Position numbers and translations under genes: made by a program | Shown here: piece by piece, positions 1 to 6,565 of the stretch | Layout: every line of letters starts with the position of its first letter | How positions within the stretch are numbered: the first letter of the stretch is position 1 | Notes under the pieces: model-generated | Database searches by the model: none | Seen by the model: only the letters and a program-made list of their open reading frames with translations | Told to the model about the DNA's origin: nothing | Source: Alphaproteobacteria bacterium | Lineage (GTDB): Bacteria > Pseudomonadota > Alphaproteobacteria > RS24 | Assembly (NCBI GenBank): GCA_022428185.1 | Contig: JAKMCZ010000256.1 | Span: 1 to 10,543 of the forward strand | Direction of reading: 5' to 3' | DNA length: 10,543 nucleotides

Positions 1-674
1 CGCACGCCCTTATCAATGTAAAAACGCAATAGGCGGATAAATTCGCACAGTAAATCAGGGTTGGAAAAATCCAGATCAATCTGGTCAGGCCCGAATGTGC
101 ACCAAACCAGTTTTTCGCCGCCCGGCGTCTCATGCGCATAGAGCAGGGGGGTCGGGCGCGGGCGAATGACTTGGCTGATATCATCTTCGGGCGCGGCGGT
201 TTTGATGTAATCGCGCCCCGGTGCTTCATCGCGCAAAAATTGCGCGAACCAATCATGACCGGCAGAGGCATGATTGATGACGACATCGGACATCAGGCGA
301 AAATCATTGCCGATTGCGCTGATATCCTGCCAGTCGCCCAAATCGGGGCGCACAGTTTCATAATCGCTGACGGCGAAACCGTCATCAGACGTAAATGGGA
401 AAAACGGCAATATGTGGACACCCGATACCGTGCCTTTCAAATAATCGGTTAAAAAGGCCAATGTATTTTGCAAAGGATGTGCGTCGTCGGAAAGTATCGT
501 ATCGCCATAGGTGATGAGGAAACTGTCTTGTTCCGACCAAGCGGCGGTGTGTTCAGATGGCGCGTGCGCGTCGGGTGACAGGTCGAAGGCTTCGCAGATT
601 TTAGCACCCAGCGCGGCGGCATCTTCTTGCGGATAGATAAACTCGATATGACGGGTCAGAATTTCCTTGAGCAC
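1..674 (-). CDS. GH13 subfamily 18 sugar phosphorylase, probably glucosylglycerate phosphorylase (N-terminal part, runs off left edge)
   Basis: This is the first 224 codons of a GH13_18 phosphorylase, a family that splits alpha-glucosides with phosphate to give glucose-1-phosphate. I read the start as GTG at 674, since an in-frame TGA (the stop of the upstream kinase) lies 21 bases before it and AAAGG sits 7 bases upstream. Visible family motifs are HILPFFPFTSDDGF (87-100), DVVINHAS (130-137, GH13 region I), RPRPTPLLYAHET (171-183) and TFGPDQIDLDF (193-203). The frame leaves the window at YIDKGVR, just before the expected RLDA nucleophile region, so the catalytic Asp and Glu are not visible. 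Known specificities in the family are sucrose, sucrose-6-phosphate, glucosylglycerol and glucosylglycerate. The adjoining glycerate kinase makes glucosylglycerate the best guess, because phosphorolysis would release D-glycerate. The family call is firm; the substrate is inference. Confidence 0.88.
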   Translation of the reverse strand, partial: MLKEILTRHIEFIYPQEDAAALGAKICEAFDLSPDAHAPSEHTAAWSEQDSFLITYGDTILSDDAHPLQNTLAFLTDYLKGTVSGVHILPFFPFTSDDGFAVSDYETVRPDLGDWQDISAIGNDFRLMSDVVINHASAGHDWFAQFLRDEAPGRDYIKTAAPEDDISQVIRPRPTPLLYAHETPGGEKLVWCTFGPDQIDLDFSNPDLLCEFIRLLRFYIDKGV

Positions 675-681
675 CGGACGG

Positions 682-686
682 CCTTT
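682..686 (-). promoter_or_regulatory. Ribosome binding site deciding the GTG start of the phosphorylase
   Basis: AAAGG on the minus strand lies 7 bases upstream of GTG at 674, within the 21-base gap after the kinase stop. No ATG occurs in frame between that stop and the conserved N-terminal residues, so this site together with GTG is the only sensible start. Confidence 0.6.
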
Positions 687-695
687 AGTTTCAAT

Positions 696-1487
696 TCATC
701 CCCTGATGGAATAATAATCATACGCGTCGCTGCGTCCAATAACAAAATCAGCTTCATCGGCTAAATCTTTCCATATGCCCAGTGTCCAGCTTTCATAATG
801 GGCGCAAAATTCAGCCACCGCCGCGCGGTCGGCAAACTGCCAAACGCCGCTTTGGGCTGCGTTGCCTTGTTCTTGCTGCCACCGGCTGTCAATCACGGCT
901 TCGAAATCTTTTTGCCGCAGCAGCATTAACGCATCGCAGCTCTGCCAAATCTTTTGATAGGCGGCAGCGGCGTGTTGCGTCCAGCTTTTCCATATCGCGT
1001 CCGGGTCATGCTCGGCTTCCCAATCATTTTGTGGGCGCGGCGTAATGCATGTCGCTTTGCCGCCGACACACCAGCCCTCCAAAAAAACAAAATCGGGGCG
1101 TGTTTCAATCGTGACATCATCGGTTATGTCATCGTGGCTTTTTGAAAAGCGCGGCACGGCAAGCGGGGTTGTCGGGCTGACCTCGCTTAACTGCGCCAGC
1201 ACTGCGCCGAGGCGTGTGACGTCATGCGTACCGGGTACGCCGCGCGTCGCGCAAAGTGGGTGAACCGTGTCGGCCAGTTTTTGCCGCGCCGCTTGCGACA
1301 AATAAAAATCATCAAGCGATAAGGTCAATGCGGATTTCCCGTGCGCTTGCAACTGTTCTGATAGCGCATTGCATAGGGTTGTTTTGCCCGCGCCTTGCCC
1401 GCCTGATAGGCCGAAGATAAAAGGCTCGGCCTTTTGCCGCGCCATCAAAAAAGCGCAGAGCGCATCGGCCAATTGCGGCAGCTTCAT
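696..1487 (-). CDS. D-glycerate 3-kinase-type P-loop kinase
   Basis: This is a 263-residue soluble kinase resembling plant GLYK and the bacterial and yeast homologues that phosphorylate D-glycerate to 3-phosphoglycerate with ATP. Visible motifs are the Walker A loop GGQGAGKT (29-36), SLDDFYL (57-63), TRGVPGTHD (81-89), PRFSKSHDD (112-120) and FLEGWCVG (135-142). All are laid out as in this uridine-kinase-like P-loop group, and the length is normal for a bacterial member. The start is ATG at 1487, with AAGGG 7 bases upstream. A TTG at 1505 could add six residues but has no good binding site. The gene lies between the alpha/beta hydrolase (20-base gap) and the sugar phosphorylase (21-base gap), so the three are almost certainly cotranscribed. 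With the phosphorylase it would carry D-glycerate from glucosylglycerate into glycolysis. A pantothenate or uridine kinase is less likely given the TRGVPGTHD and EGWCVG blocks. Confidence 0.87.
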   Translation of the reverse strand: MKLPQLADALCAFLMARQKAEPFIFGLSGGQGAGKTTLCNALSEQLQAHGKSALTLSLDDFYLSQAARQKLADTVHPLCATRGVPGTHDVTRLGAVLAQLSEVSPTTPLAVPRFSKSHDDITDDVTIETRPDFVFLEGWCVGGKATCITPRPQNDWEAEHDPDAIWKSWTQHAAAAYQKIWQSCDALMLLRQKDFEAVIDSRWQQEQGNAAQSGVWQFADRAAVAEFCAHYESWTLGIWKDLADEADFVIGRSDAYDYYSIRG

Positions 1488-1494
1488 GCTTGCG

Positions 1495-1499
1495 CCCTT
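1495..1499 (-). promoter_or_regulatory. Ribosome binding site deciding the kinase start
   Basis: AAGGG lies 7 bases before ATG at 1487 on the minus strand. It falls inside the reading frame that would begin at TTG 1505, so it favours the shorter, ATG-initiated protein. Confidence 0.6.
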
Positions 1500-1507
1500 A
1501 ATCAAAG

Positions 1508-2659
1508 CTATAAAAAATCGCGCTGCGCCAGCCAGTCGGAGACGTGACGCACCGCGCCCTCCAGCAGGTCGCGCCGCTCAATATAATAATGGTCGGCTTG
1601 TTCGATATTGATATGGGTTTTGTCGGTGCTGCCCAACGCATCAAACAGGCGCTGCGCATGGCTCGGCGTGCAGGCCAAATCGGCGCTATTATTGCCCACC
1701 AAAGCCGGAATGGTGACGCGCGCCGCATTGCCCAGCCCGTCTGCCGGACTGTCGTCAAAGCTCCATTGCGACAACCAGCTTCGTAAAGTGGTGAAACGCG
1801 CCAAGCCCACCGGCCCGTCATTGGCAACTATCGGCTCGCCTAAATAGCAACTATACGGCGTGCGGTCAGACGGGTCTTGCGTCGGGTCGGTCCAGCGCAA
1901 ATCAGCCATCGTGCCGTGCACGCAAAAAGCGCGCTCATGATTTTCTTGCCCGTCGGCGCGCAAATCAGCAAGCGTCTGTTTGACCCAAGCGGTGATGCGT
2001 CGATTGCGGGCGATTTGTGCGGCACGATAGGTCGCAACATAAGCGTCGTTATAGGCCGGTTGATTTGGATTGGCTGCGTCGTAAATATTCAACTCAACAT
2101 CGCGCTCAAACGGTTTGGCCTCATCGCCAATTGACGGGTCAATCCATTCGGTCAGGGTCACGGCGCGGCTGACATGTGCCGCCAGCAAAAGCACGCCATC
2201 GGCGGCGGGCAGCTCGGCTTTTGATAAATCATAAGGGTCACCGGCTGCAGTTTTTGTCAGGCGTTTGCCGGTCGCTTGGTCTTGATAAAACAAGGCCAGC
2301 GAGCCACCGCCCGACCAGCCGCCGAGAATGATTTTTTTATAACCGAATTTTTCTTTGGCATGGGCAATCACTGCGCCCAAATCATTGACGCATTTTTCCA
2401 TCAATAGCGCGCTATCGTTGCCGCGATACCGCGTATTGGCATAAATCACATGATGATCGGCATGCGCGAGCGCGTTGACCATCGGTAAAAACGCCCCACC
2501 GCCGACCGGATGCGAAAACACGATTGCCGTGTCGGATTTGGCCTCAGGCGTAATGCGCATCGCTTCGACCGCCACCATGCCGACCGCGCCGCCATAAACA
2601 TCTTTGAAGCCCGTATCTTCCTCAAACACCACCATATAGGGTTGACGCTGAACCGACAT
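1508..2659 (-). CDS. Alpha/beta hydrolase, substrate unknown
   Basis: A 383-residue protein with an alpha/beta hydrolase fold and no signal peptide, so probably cytoplasmic. The nucleophile elbow is GGWSGGG (113-119) with Ser116. HPVGGG (50-55) is the likely oxyanion loop. Asp327 in NNSADLA and His357 in QADHYY are the likely acid and base, in the expected order. Residues of roughly 160-300 form a large insertion between the nucleophile and the acid that should make a cap domain. The start is ATG at 2659, preceded by GGGGAAAG. It is first in an operon with the glycerate kinase and the sugar phosphorylase, yet divergent to the VOC protein and the esterase-monooxygenase fusion. It could serve either side: an esterase or lactonase in ketone or ester breakdown, or an accessory to the glucoside pathway. 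I do not recognise a characterised close relative. Confidence 0.85.
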   Translation of the reverse strand: MSVQRQPYMVVFEEDTGFKDVYGGAVGMVAVEAMRITPEAKSDTAIVFSHPVGGGAFLPMVNALAHADHHVIYANTRYRGNDSALLMEKCVNDLGAVIAHAKEKFGYKKIILGGWSGGGSLALFYQDQATGKRLTKTAAGDPYDLSKAELPAADGVLLLAAHVSRAVTLTEWIDPSIGDEAKPFERDVELNIYDAANPNQPAYNDAYVATYRAAQIARNRRITAWVKQTLADLRADGQENHERAFCVHGTMADLRWTDPTQDPSDRTPYSCYLGEPIVANDGPVGLARFTTLRSWLSQWSFDDSPADGLGNAARVTIPALVGNNSADLACTPSHAQRLFDALGSTDKTHINIEQADHYYIERRDLLEGAVRHVSDWLAQRDFL

Positions 2660-2677
2660 ATTGCTCTTTCCCCGCGC

Positions 2678-2706
2678 TTAAAATAGGCTCTCAGTTGACA
2701 TATAGT
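2678..2706 (+). promoter_or_regulatory. Candidate sigma70-type promoter for the VOC gene
   Basis: TTAAAA (2678-2683) and TATAGT (2701-2706) are 17 bases apart and resemble -35 and -10 hexamers. The -10 lies 25 bases before ATG 2732, which leaves a short leader holding the GGAGG site. This is a pattern match only. Confidence 0.35.
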
Positions 2707-2715
2707 CTGACATAT
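2696..2715. repeat. Direct repeat TGACATAT x2 (possible operator)
   Basis: TGACATAT occurs at 2696-2703 and again at 2708-2715, separated by AGTC, so the copies repeat every 12 bases. The first copy overlaps the start of the candidate -10 hexamer and the second lies downstream of it. A protein binding here could block transcription in one or both directions. Twelve-base phasing is not exactly one helical turn, so binding as tandem half-sites is uncertain. Confidence 0.4.
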
Positions 2716-2718
2716 TGC

Positions 2719-2723
2719 GGAGG
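2719..2723 (+). promoter_or_regulatory. Ribosome binding site deciding the VOC start
   Basis: GGAGG is 8 bases from ATG 2732 but only 2 bases from the in-frame GTG at 2726, so ATG 2732 is the start. Confidence 0.7.
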
Positions 2724-2731
2724 CAGTGCAA

Positions 2732-3421
2732 ATGATCAAAGCGAGCGGAATACACCATATCGCCATTATGGCTGATGATATTAAAAAGCATATCGCCTTT
2801 TTTTCCGATGTGCTGGGCTGTCGGCTGAGTGCTTTATTCGACATGCATGGTGTGCCGGGCGGGCTGCATGCCTTCATGCATTTGAACGATCATTGTTATT
2901 TCTCAATCGTCGAATTGCCCGATGTGGCTGAGGTGCCGATTGAACTGGGTGTCACCCATGCCGGCACCGGTGCCGGGGTCAGTGCGCCCGGCACGATGCA
3001 GCATTTGGCGTTTCGCGTTGATACGCATGACGCGCTATTGGCGATGCGCGACCGGATACGCAAAAAAGGCGTCAATGTCATTGGCCCGCTCGACCACGGG
3101 ATGTGCCAGTCGATTTATTTTGCCGGACCCGACAGTATGGCGCTGGAAGTGGCGTGCCCGGGTACCGCCCTTGATAGCGACCAATGGGTTGACCCGAGCG
3201 TGCTTGAAAAGGCCGGTATTTCGAGCGCCGAAGCTGAAAGCTATATGCACCCTGATGAGTATGCCGGCGCGGCGGGCGGCGTGGCGCAACCGGCTTATGA
3301 TGCCGACAAGCCGCATATGCCTTATCCACCGGAAGTCTATCAAAAAATGCTGGAAACACCTGATGAAGTCATCATCGCAGCCGGTTCTTATGCTGAGCCT
3401 CCGGTAAAAGTAAAAAACTGA
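2732..3421 (+). CDS. VOC-superfamily protein (glyoxalase/extradiol dioxygenase fold) with long C-terminal tail
   Basis: A 229-residue cytoplasmic protein with two beta-alpha-beta-beta-beta modules of the vicinal oxygen chelate fold. The N-terminal module starts at GIHHIAI (6-12) and the second at MQHLAF (89-94). Likely metal ligands are His9, His91 and Glu139 (in MALEV), with Glu61 (in FSIVEL) possibly completing or replacing a site. This fits a divalent-metal enzyme such as a lyase, epimerase or dioxygenase, but the family is too diverse to name a reaction. After about residue 145 comes an 85-residue tail that is acidic and rich in proline and tyrosine (MPYPPEVYQ at 196-204) and is not part of the usual core. 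At 229 residues it is shorter than two-domain extradiol dioxygenases of about 300. It lies 91 bases upstream of the esterase-monooxygenase fusion on the same strand, so it probably belongs to the same catabolic unit. Confidence 0.85.
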   Translation: MIKASGIHHIAIMADDIKKHIAFFSDVLGCRLSALFDMHGVPGGLHAFMHLNDHCYFSIVELPDVAEVPIELGVTHAGTGAGVSAPGTMQHLAFRVDTHDALLAMRDRIRKKGVNVIGPLDHGMCQSIYFAGPDSMALEVACPGTALDSDQWVDPSVLEKAGISSAEAESYMHPDEYAGAAGGVAQPAYDADKPHMPYPPEVYQKMLETPDEVIIAAGSYAEPPVKVKN

Positions 3422-3444
3422 ACGGCTGATTAATTAGGCCGAGC

Positions 3445-3473
3445 TGATTTGTCGGGCTTTACGAGCCAAATCA
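3445..3473 (+). other. Imperfect hairpin between VOC and fusion genes
   Basis: TGATTTG (3445-3451) pairs with CAAATCA (3467-3473). Inside this, GCT (3456-3458) pairs with AGC (3464-3466), leaving a four-base bulge on the left arm and a five-base loop. No T-run follows, so an intrinsic terminator is unlikely. It could be an mRNA processing or stability element, or chance. Confidence 0.3.
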
Positions 3474-3501
3474 AAATGGTTAGCGTGTCAGCCTGTAATT
3501 T

Positions 3502-3507
3502 GGGAGG
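3502..3507 (+). promoter_or_regulatory. Strong ribosome binding site for the fusion gene
   Basis: GGGAGG lies 5 bases upstream of ATG 3513, the best Shine-Dalgarno match in the window. It fixes the start of the hydrolase domain. Confidence 0.65.
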
Positions 3508-3512
3508 GTGAC

Positions 3513-6032
3513 ATGAAACTGGATTTTGCAACTACATCAATGCTGGCGAATATGATGCTGAATGAGGCACCGCCGCTGCAAACATTAAGTGCTGATGAGG
3601 CGCGGCTGGTGTTTGCCGAAATCTATCGCTCCATGCCGCCCGGCCCTGAAACGGTCAAAGCGCAAGATGTTACCATTGCGGTTGATGGCGGTGAGATTGC
3701 CGGGCGCGTCTTGACACCTCAAGGCACGCCGCAATCGGTGATGGTTTATTATCATGGCGGCGGCTGGGTTGTCGGCAATATTAATGATTATGATTTGGTC
3801 GGTCGTCATTTGGCAGAAAAATGCAATGCGATTGTTGTTATGGTGGATTATCGAAAATCGCCCGAGCATAAATATCCGGTGCCGATGCAAGATAGCTACG
3901 CGGCGCTCAATTGGGTCGAGGATAATCGCAAGAAAATTGGCGCTGAAAATCTGCCATTAGTCGTCGCCGGTGACAGCGCGGGTGGCAATTTGGCGACCGT
4001 TATGGCGCAAAAAACCGTCGCTGAAAACGGCCCGAAAATCGATTTGCAAGTGCTCGTTTATCCGGTGATTGACGGGCGGATGGAGACCAAAAGCTTCACC
4101 GATGAAGACAAGCAGCTTTTCCTTAATGCCGAAGTCATGACGTATTTTTGGGAGCAATATTCAGAGCCGGAAGACCGGCTCAATGCCGACGCATCGCCAA
4201 TTTTGACCGACGATGTAAGCAATATTGCCCCGGCCATCGTGCTGACGGCAGAATTTGATATTCTGATTGATGAAGGCAAGGCCTATGCCGATAAATTGGA
4301 CGCGGCAGGCAAGCTGGTGGCCTATAAATGCTTCGCCCAGCAAATGCATACATTCTTTGCTTTACCGGACGCACTGCCGGCCGGCTTTGAGGCGATGGAT
4401 TGGGTGGCGCGCGAAATGGACCGTCATTTGAACGCTGGCGAAGCGGTTGATGCGGTGGTTGTCGGTGCCGGTTTCTCCGGCATGTATCAGCTACACAAAT
4501 TGCGCGATATGGGTCTGTCGGTAAAAGTGTTTGAGGCCGGAGAAGATGTCGGCGGCACTTGGTATTGGAATCGCTATCCCGGCGCGCGGGTTGATATTGA
4601 GAGCATGGCTTATTCCTTTTCTTTCTCAAAAGAGTTGGAACAAGATTGGGTCTGGTCGGAAAAATATTCGCCGCAACCTGAATTGCTGCGCTACGCCCAG
4701 CACGTTGCTGACCGGTTTGATTTGAAGCGCGATATCAGTTTCAACACCCGCGTCGAGAGCGCTCATTTTGACGATGATAATGATGAATGGTTGGTCACAA
4801 CCGAATGTGGCAAGCGCGTGCGCGCGCGTTATTTGGTAATGGCGACCGGTGTGTTGTCGGCGGCCAAAACGCCTGATATTTCAGGCCGTGACAAGTTTAA
4901 GGGTGAAACCTATCAAACCGGCCTATGGCCGAAAGATGGGGTTGATTTCACCGGCAAGCGGGTCGCTGTTATCGGCACCGGCTCCTCAGCCGTGCAATCG
5001 ATTCCATTGATTGCCGAAGAGGCCGATGAGCTGGTGGTCTATCAACGCACCGCCGCTTACTCGACACCGGCTTATAACCGTCCTTTGACCAATTCAGAGA
5101 TTGACCAGATGAAGGGTAACTATGATGCCTATCGTCAGGAGCAACGTTTGTCGCCTGCCGGCATCAACAATCCGGAACGGCAATTGGAGCGTGTCATGGA
5201 TGTGCCGAAAAAAGAGCGCCAACGCCGGTTTGAAGATGCCTGGGACAAAGGCTTGCTCACCGGTCTCCTATCAACTTTTTCCGACATTCAAGTCGATGAA
5301 GATGCCAATAATGAAGTGTCGGAATTTATCCGCGACCGAATTCGCAATACGGTGACGGACAAGCAAACGGCTGATGATTTGACGCCGAAAGCCTATCCTT
5401 ATGGCACCAAACGACCGTGTATCGATACTGATTATTACGAGACCTATAATCGTGACAATGTCTCATTGGTCAATTTGCGCCGCACGCCGATTGAGACGAT
5501 TACTGAAAACGGTATCGAAACCAGCGACGGCACGCATGAGTTTGACGCGATTGTTTACGCCACCGGCTTTGATGCAATGACCGGCCCCTTGCTGCGGGTT
5601 GATATTCGCGGTCGTGGTGGCAAGCGTCTCGTCGATGCGTGGATTGACGGGCCGCGCAGCTATTTGGGTATCGCCATTCACGGCTTCCCGAATATGTTCA
5701 CCATTACCGGCCCGTCCAGCCCATCGGTTTTGTCGAATATGCTGGTATCGATTGAACAGCATGTCGACTGGGTCAGTGATTGCATTGGTTGGATGAATGC
5801 CAATGGCAAAACCGCCATTGAGCCGAGCGATGAGGCCGAGCGCGATTGGGCGGAACATACGGCGCATTTGGCTGGAATGACCTTATTCCCGCAAGCCGAT
5901 AGCTGGTATATGGGGGCAAATGTTCCGGGCAAGCCGCGCATGTTCCTTGCTTATGTCGGCGGGGTGGGGGCATATCGATTGATATGCGACCAGATTGCCG
6001 CAACCGATTATCACGGCTTCGACGTCCACTAA
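3513..6032 (+). CDS. Esterase-Baeyer-Villiger monooxygenase fusion (HSL-type hydrolase + PAMO/CHMO-like FAD monooxygenase)
   Basis: An 839-residue bifunctional protein in one unbroken frame. Residues 1-305 are a hormone-sensitive-lipase-type alpha/beta hydrolase: oxyanion motif HGGGW (81-85), nucleophile elbow GDSAGG (153-158, Ser155), Asp249 and His279, so the triad looks intact. Residues 312-839 are a type I Baeyer-Villiger monooxygenase: FAD Rossmann motif GAGFSG (318-323), second fingerprint GGTWYWNRYPGARVD (347-361), NADPH Rossmann motif GTGSSA (488-493) and GTKR (631-634, holding the expected active-site Arg). The conserved end SWYMGANVPGKPR (797-809) closely resembles phenylacetone and cyclohexanone monooxygenases. 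The classical FxGxxxHxxxWP fingerprint reads FKGETYQTGLWP (462-473), with Gln468 where His is expected. Only about six residues link the domains. Inferred chemistry is ketone to ester by O2 and NADPH, then ester to alcohol plus acid. PAMO-like relatives act on aryl, cyclic or C20-steroid ketones; the substrate here is unknown. Confidence 0.93.
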   Translation: MKLDFATTSMLANMMLNEAPPLQTLSADEARLVFAEIYRSMPPGPETVKAQDVTIAVDGGEIAGRVLTPQGTPQSVMVYYHGGGWVVGNINDYDLVGRHLAEKCNAIVVMVDYRKSPEHKYPVPMQDSYAALNWVEDNRKKIGAENLPLVVAGDSAGGNLATVMAQKTVAENGPKIDLQVLVYPVIDGRMETKSFTDEDKQLFLNAEVMTYFWEQYSEPEDRLNADASPILTDDVSNIAPAIVLTAEFDILIDEGKAYADKLDAAGKLVAYKCFAQQMHTFFALPDALPAGFEAMDWVAREMDRHLNAGEAVDAVVVGAGFSGMYQLHKLRDMGLSVKVFEAGEDVGGTWYWNRYPGARVDIESMAYSFSFSKELEQDWVWSEKYSPQPELLRYAQHVADRFDLKRDISFNTRVESAHFDDDNDEWLVTTECGKRVRARYLVMATGVLSAAKTPDISGRDKFKGETYQTGLWPKDGVDFTGKRVAVIGTGSSAVQSIPLIAEEADELVVYQRTAAYSTPAYNRPLTNSEIDQMKGNYDAYRQEQRLSPAGINNPERQLERVMDVPKKERQRRFEDAWDKGLLTGLLSTFSDIQVDEDANNEVSEFIRDRIRNTVTDKQTADDLTPKAYPYGTKRPCIDTDYYETYNRDNVSLVNLRRTPIETITENGIETSDGTHEFDAIVYATGFDAMTGPLLRVDIRGRGGKRLVDAWIDGPRSYLGIAIHGFPNMFTITGPSSPSVLSNMLVSIEQHVDWVSDCIGWMNANGKTAIEPSDEAERDWAEHTAHLAGMTLFPQADSWYMGANVPGKPRMFLAYVGGVGAYRLICDQIAATDYHGFDVH

Positions 6033-6060
6033 ACCGGCGGAAAACAGAGTTTGGTCGGGT

Positions 6061-6080
6061 CGGTGAGGATTACCTTACCG
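6061..6080. terminator. Hairpin between convergent fusion and rhodanese genes
   Basis: CGGTGAGG (6061-6068) and CCTTACCG (6073-6080) form an 8-bp stem with one G-T wobble and the loop ATTA. It overlaps the rhodanese stop codon and lies 28 bases after the fusion stop. No T-run follows on either strand, so terminator activity is uncertain despite the suitable position. Confidence 0.3.
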
Positions 6081-6444
6081 GCCCACCAGCGTCTTTCCAG
6101 TCGCTAAAACCGCCAATATTGATGACATTTTCATAGCCCATTTCTTTCAGCGTCTTTCCTGCCAGCGCGGCCATGCCACCGGCACCGCATATCAGATAAA
6201 ACGTCTTTGACTTGTCGAATAGCGGATTGAATAGCGGGCTGTCTTCATCGGCAACAAACTCAAAAAGACCACGCGGAATGTGGTGTCCGCCATCAATCGT
6301 GCCGCTATCGGCAATCATATAAGCGTCGCGCACATCGACAAATACGCTGTTTTCATCGTTGATATGGCTTACCGCGTCGGCGCTGCTCATGCGCGGCACA
6401 ATGGCGTCGGCTTCGGCCATATAGTCAGTCATTTTTTTCATCAT
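6070..6444 (-). CDS. Single-domain rhodanese-like protein with altered active-site loop
   Basis: A 124-residue single-domain rhodanese. FVDVRDAYMI (35-44), the GG-HHIPRG segment (52-59), YLICGAGG (83-90) and the end GFSDWKDAGGP follow the usual fold order. Cys86 is the expected persulfide-carrying residue, but the loop reads C-G-A-G-G-M-A where active relatives have C-x-x-G-x-R-S/T. The Arg and Ser/Thr are therefore replaced by Met91 and Ala92, which may weaken or change sulfur transfer. The start is ATG 6444 or the adjacent ATG 6441, behind AGGAG; extending upstream gives an arginine-rich stretch with no homology. It is convergent with the fusion gene and divergent from the dehydrogenases, so it is a single-gene unit. 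It could be a sulfurtransferase, a phosphatase-like variant or a binding protein; I cannot tell which. Confidence 0.85.
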   Translation of the reverse strand: MMKKMTDYMAEADAIVPRMSSADAVSHINDENSVFVDVRDAYMIADSGTIDGGHHIPRGLFEFVADEDSPLFNPLFDKSKTFYLICGAGGMAALAGKTLKEMGYENVINIGGFSDWKDAGGPVR

Positions 6445-6448
6445 GCAT

Positions 6449-6453
6449 CTCCT
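6449..6453 (-). promoter_or_regulatory. Ribosome binding site of the rhodanese gene
   Basis: AGGAG on the minus strand is 4 bases from ATG 6444 and 7 bases from ATG 6441. The spacing slightly favours the second ATG, which would shorten the protein by one residue. Confidence 0.6.
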
Positions 6454-6559
6454 CTTATTGCCGTCAGACGATAGCATAAGAATATGGGTTTATGCGTTGA
6501 TACACAGGTGCGGCGGCGCGCCACGCATGAAGGGCTTTCAAAAACTCGGCTTTTGTTCT

Positions 6560-6565
6560 TATAGT
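6560..6565 (+). promoter_or_regulatory. Candidate -10 element upstream of the dehydrogenase pair
   Basis: TATAGT lies 21 bases before ATG 6587, in the 142-base divergent gap after the rhodanese start. The same hexamer precedes the VOC gene by a similar distance. The nearest -35-like sequence, TTTCAA (6536-6541), is weak, so this is a tentative call. Nothing else in 6445-6586 was recognisable apart from ribosome binding sites. Confidence 0.25.

Larger units (their letters stand above)
2660..2731. promoter_or_regulatory. Divergent control region between the hydrolase operon and the VOC/fusion genes
   Basis: These 72 bases separate two start codons pointing away from each other, so they must hold the 5' ends of both transcripts, including both ribosome binding sites. 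The region is more AT-rich than the genes and contains a direct repeat (2696-2715) and a candidate plus-strand promoter (2678-2706). I see no convincing -35/-10 pair for the minus strand; TATTTT (complement of 2680-2685) is the best -10-like hexamer. No regulator gene is present in the window. Confidence 0.6.

Noticed and set aside
132..452. Plus-strand open frame of 106 codons opposite the phosphorylase
   Set aside because: The minus-strand frame carries unmistakable GH13_18 motifs over the same bases, so this frame is a shadow.
4420..4460. Possible frameshift or assembly join between the hydrolase and monooxygenase domains
   Set aside because: The frame passes cleanly through the last hydrolase helix into the FAD-binding strand, with no stop, repeat or homopolymer at the junction.
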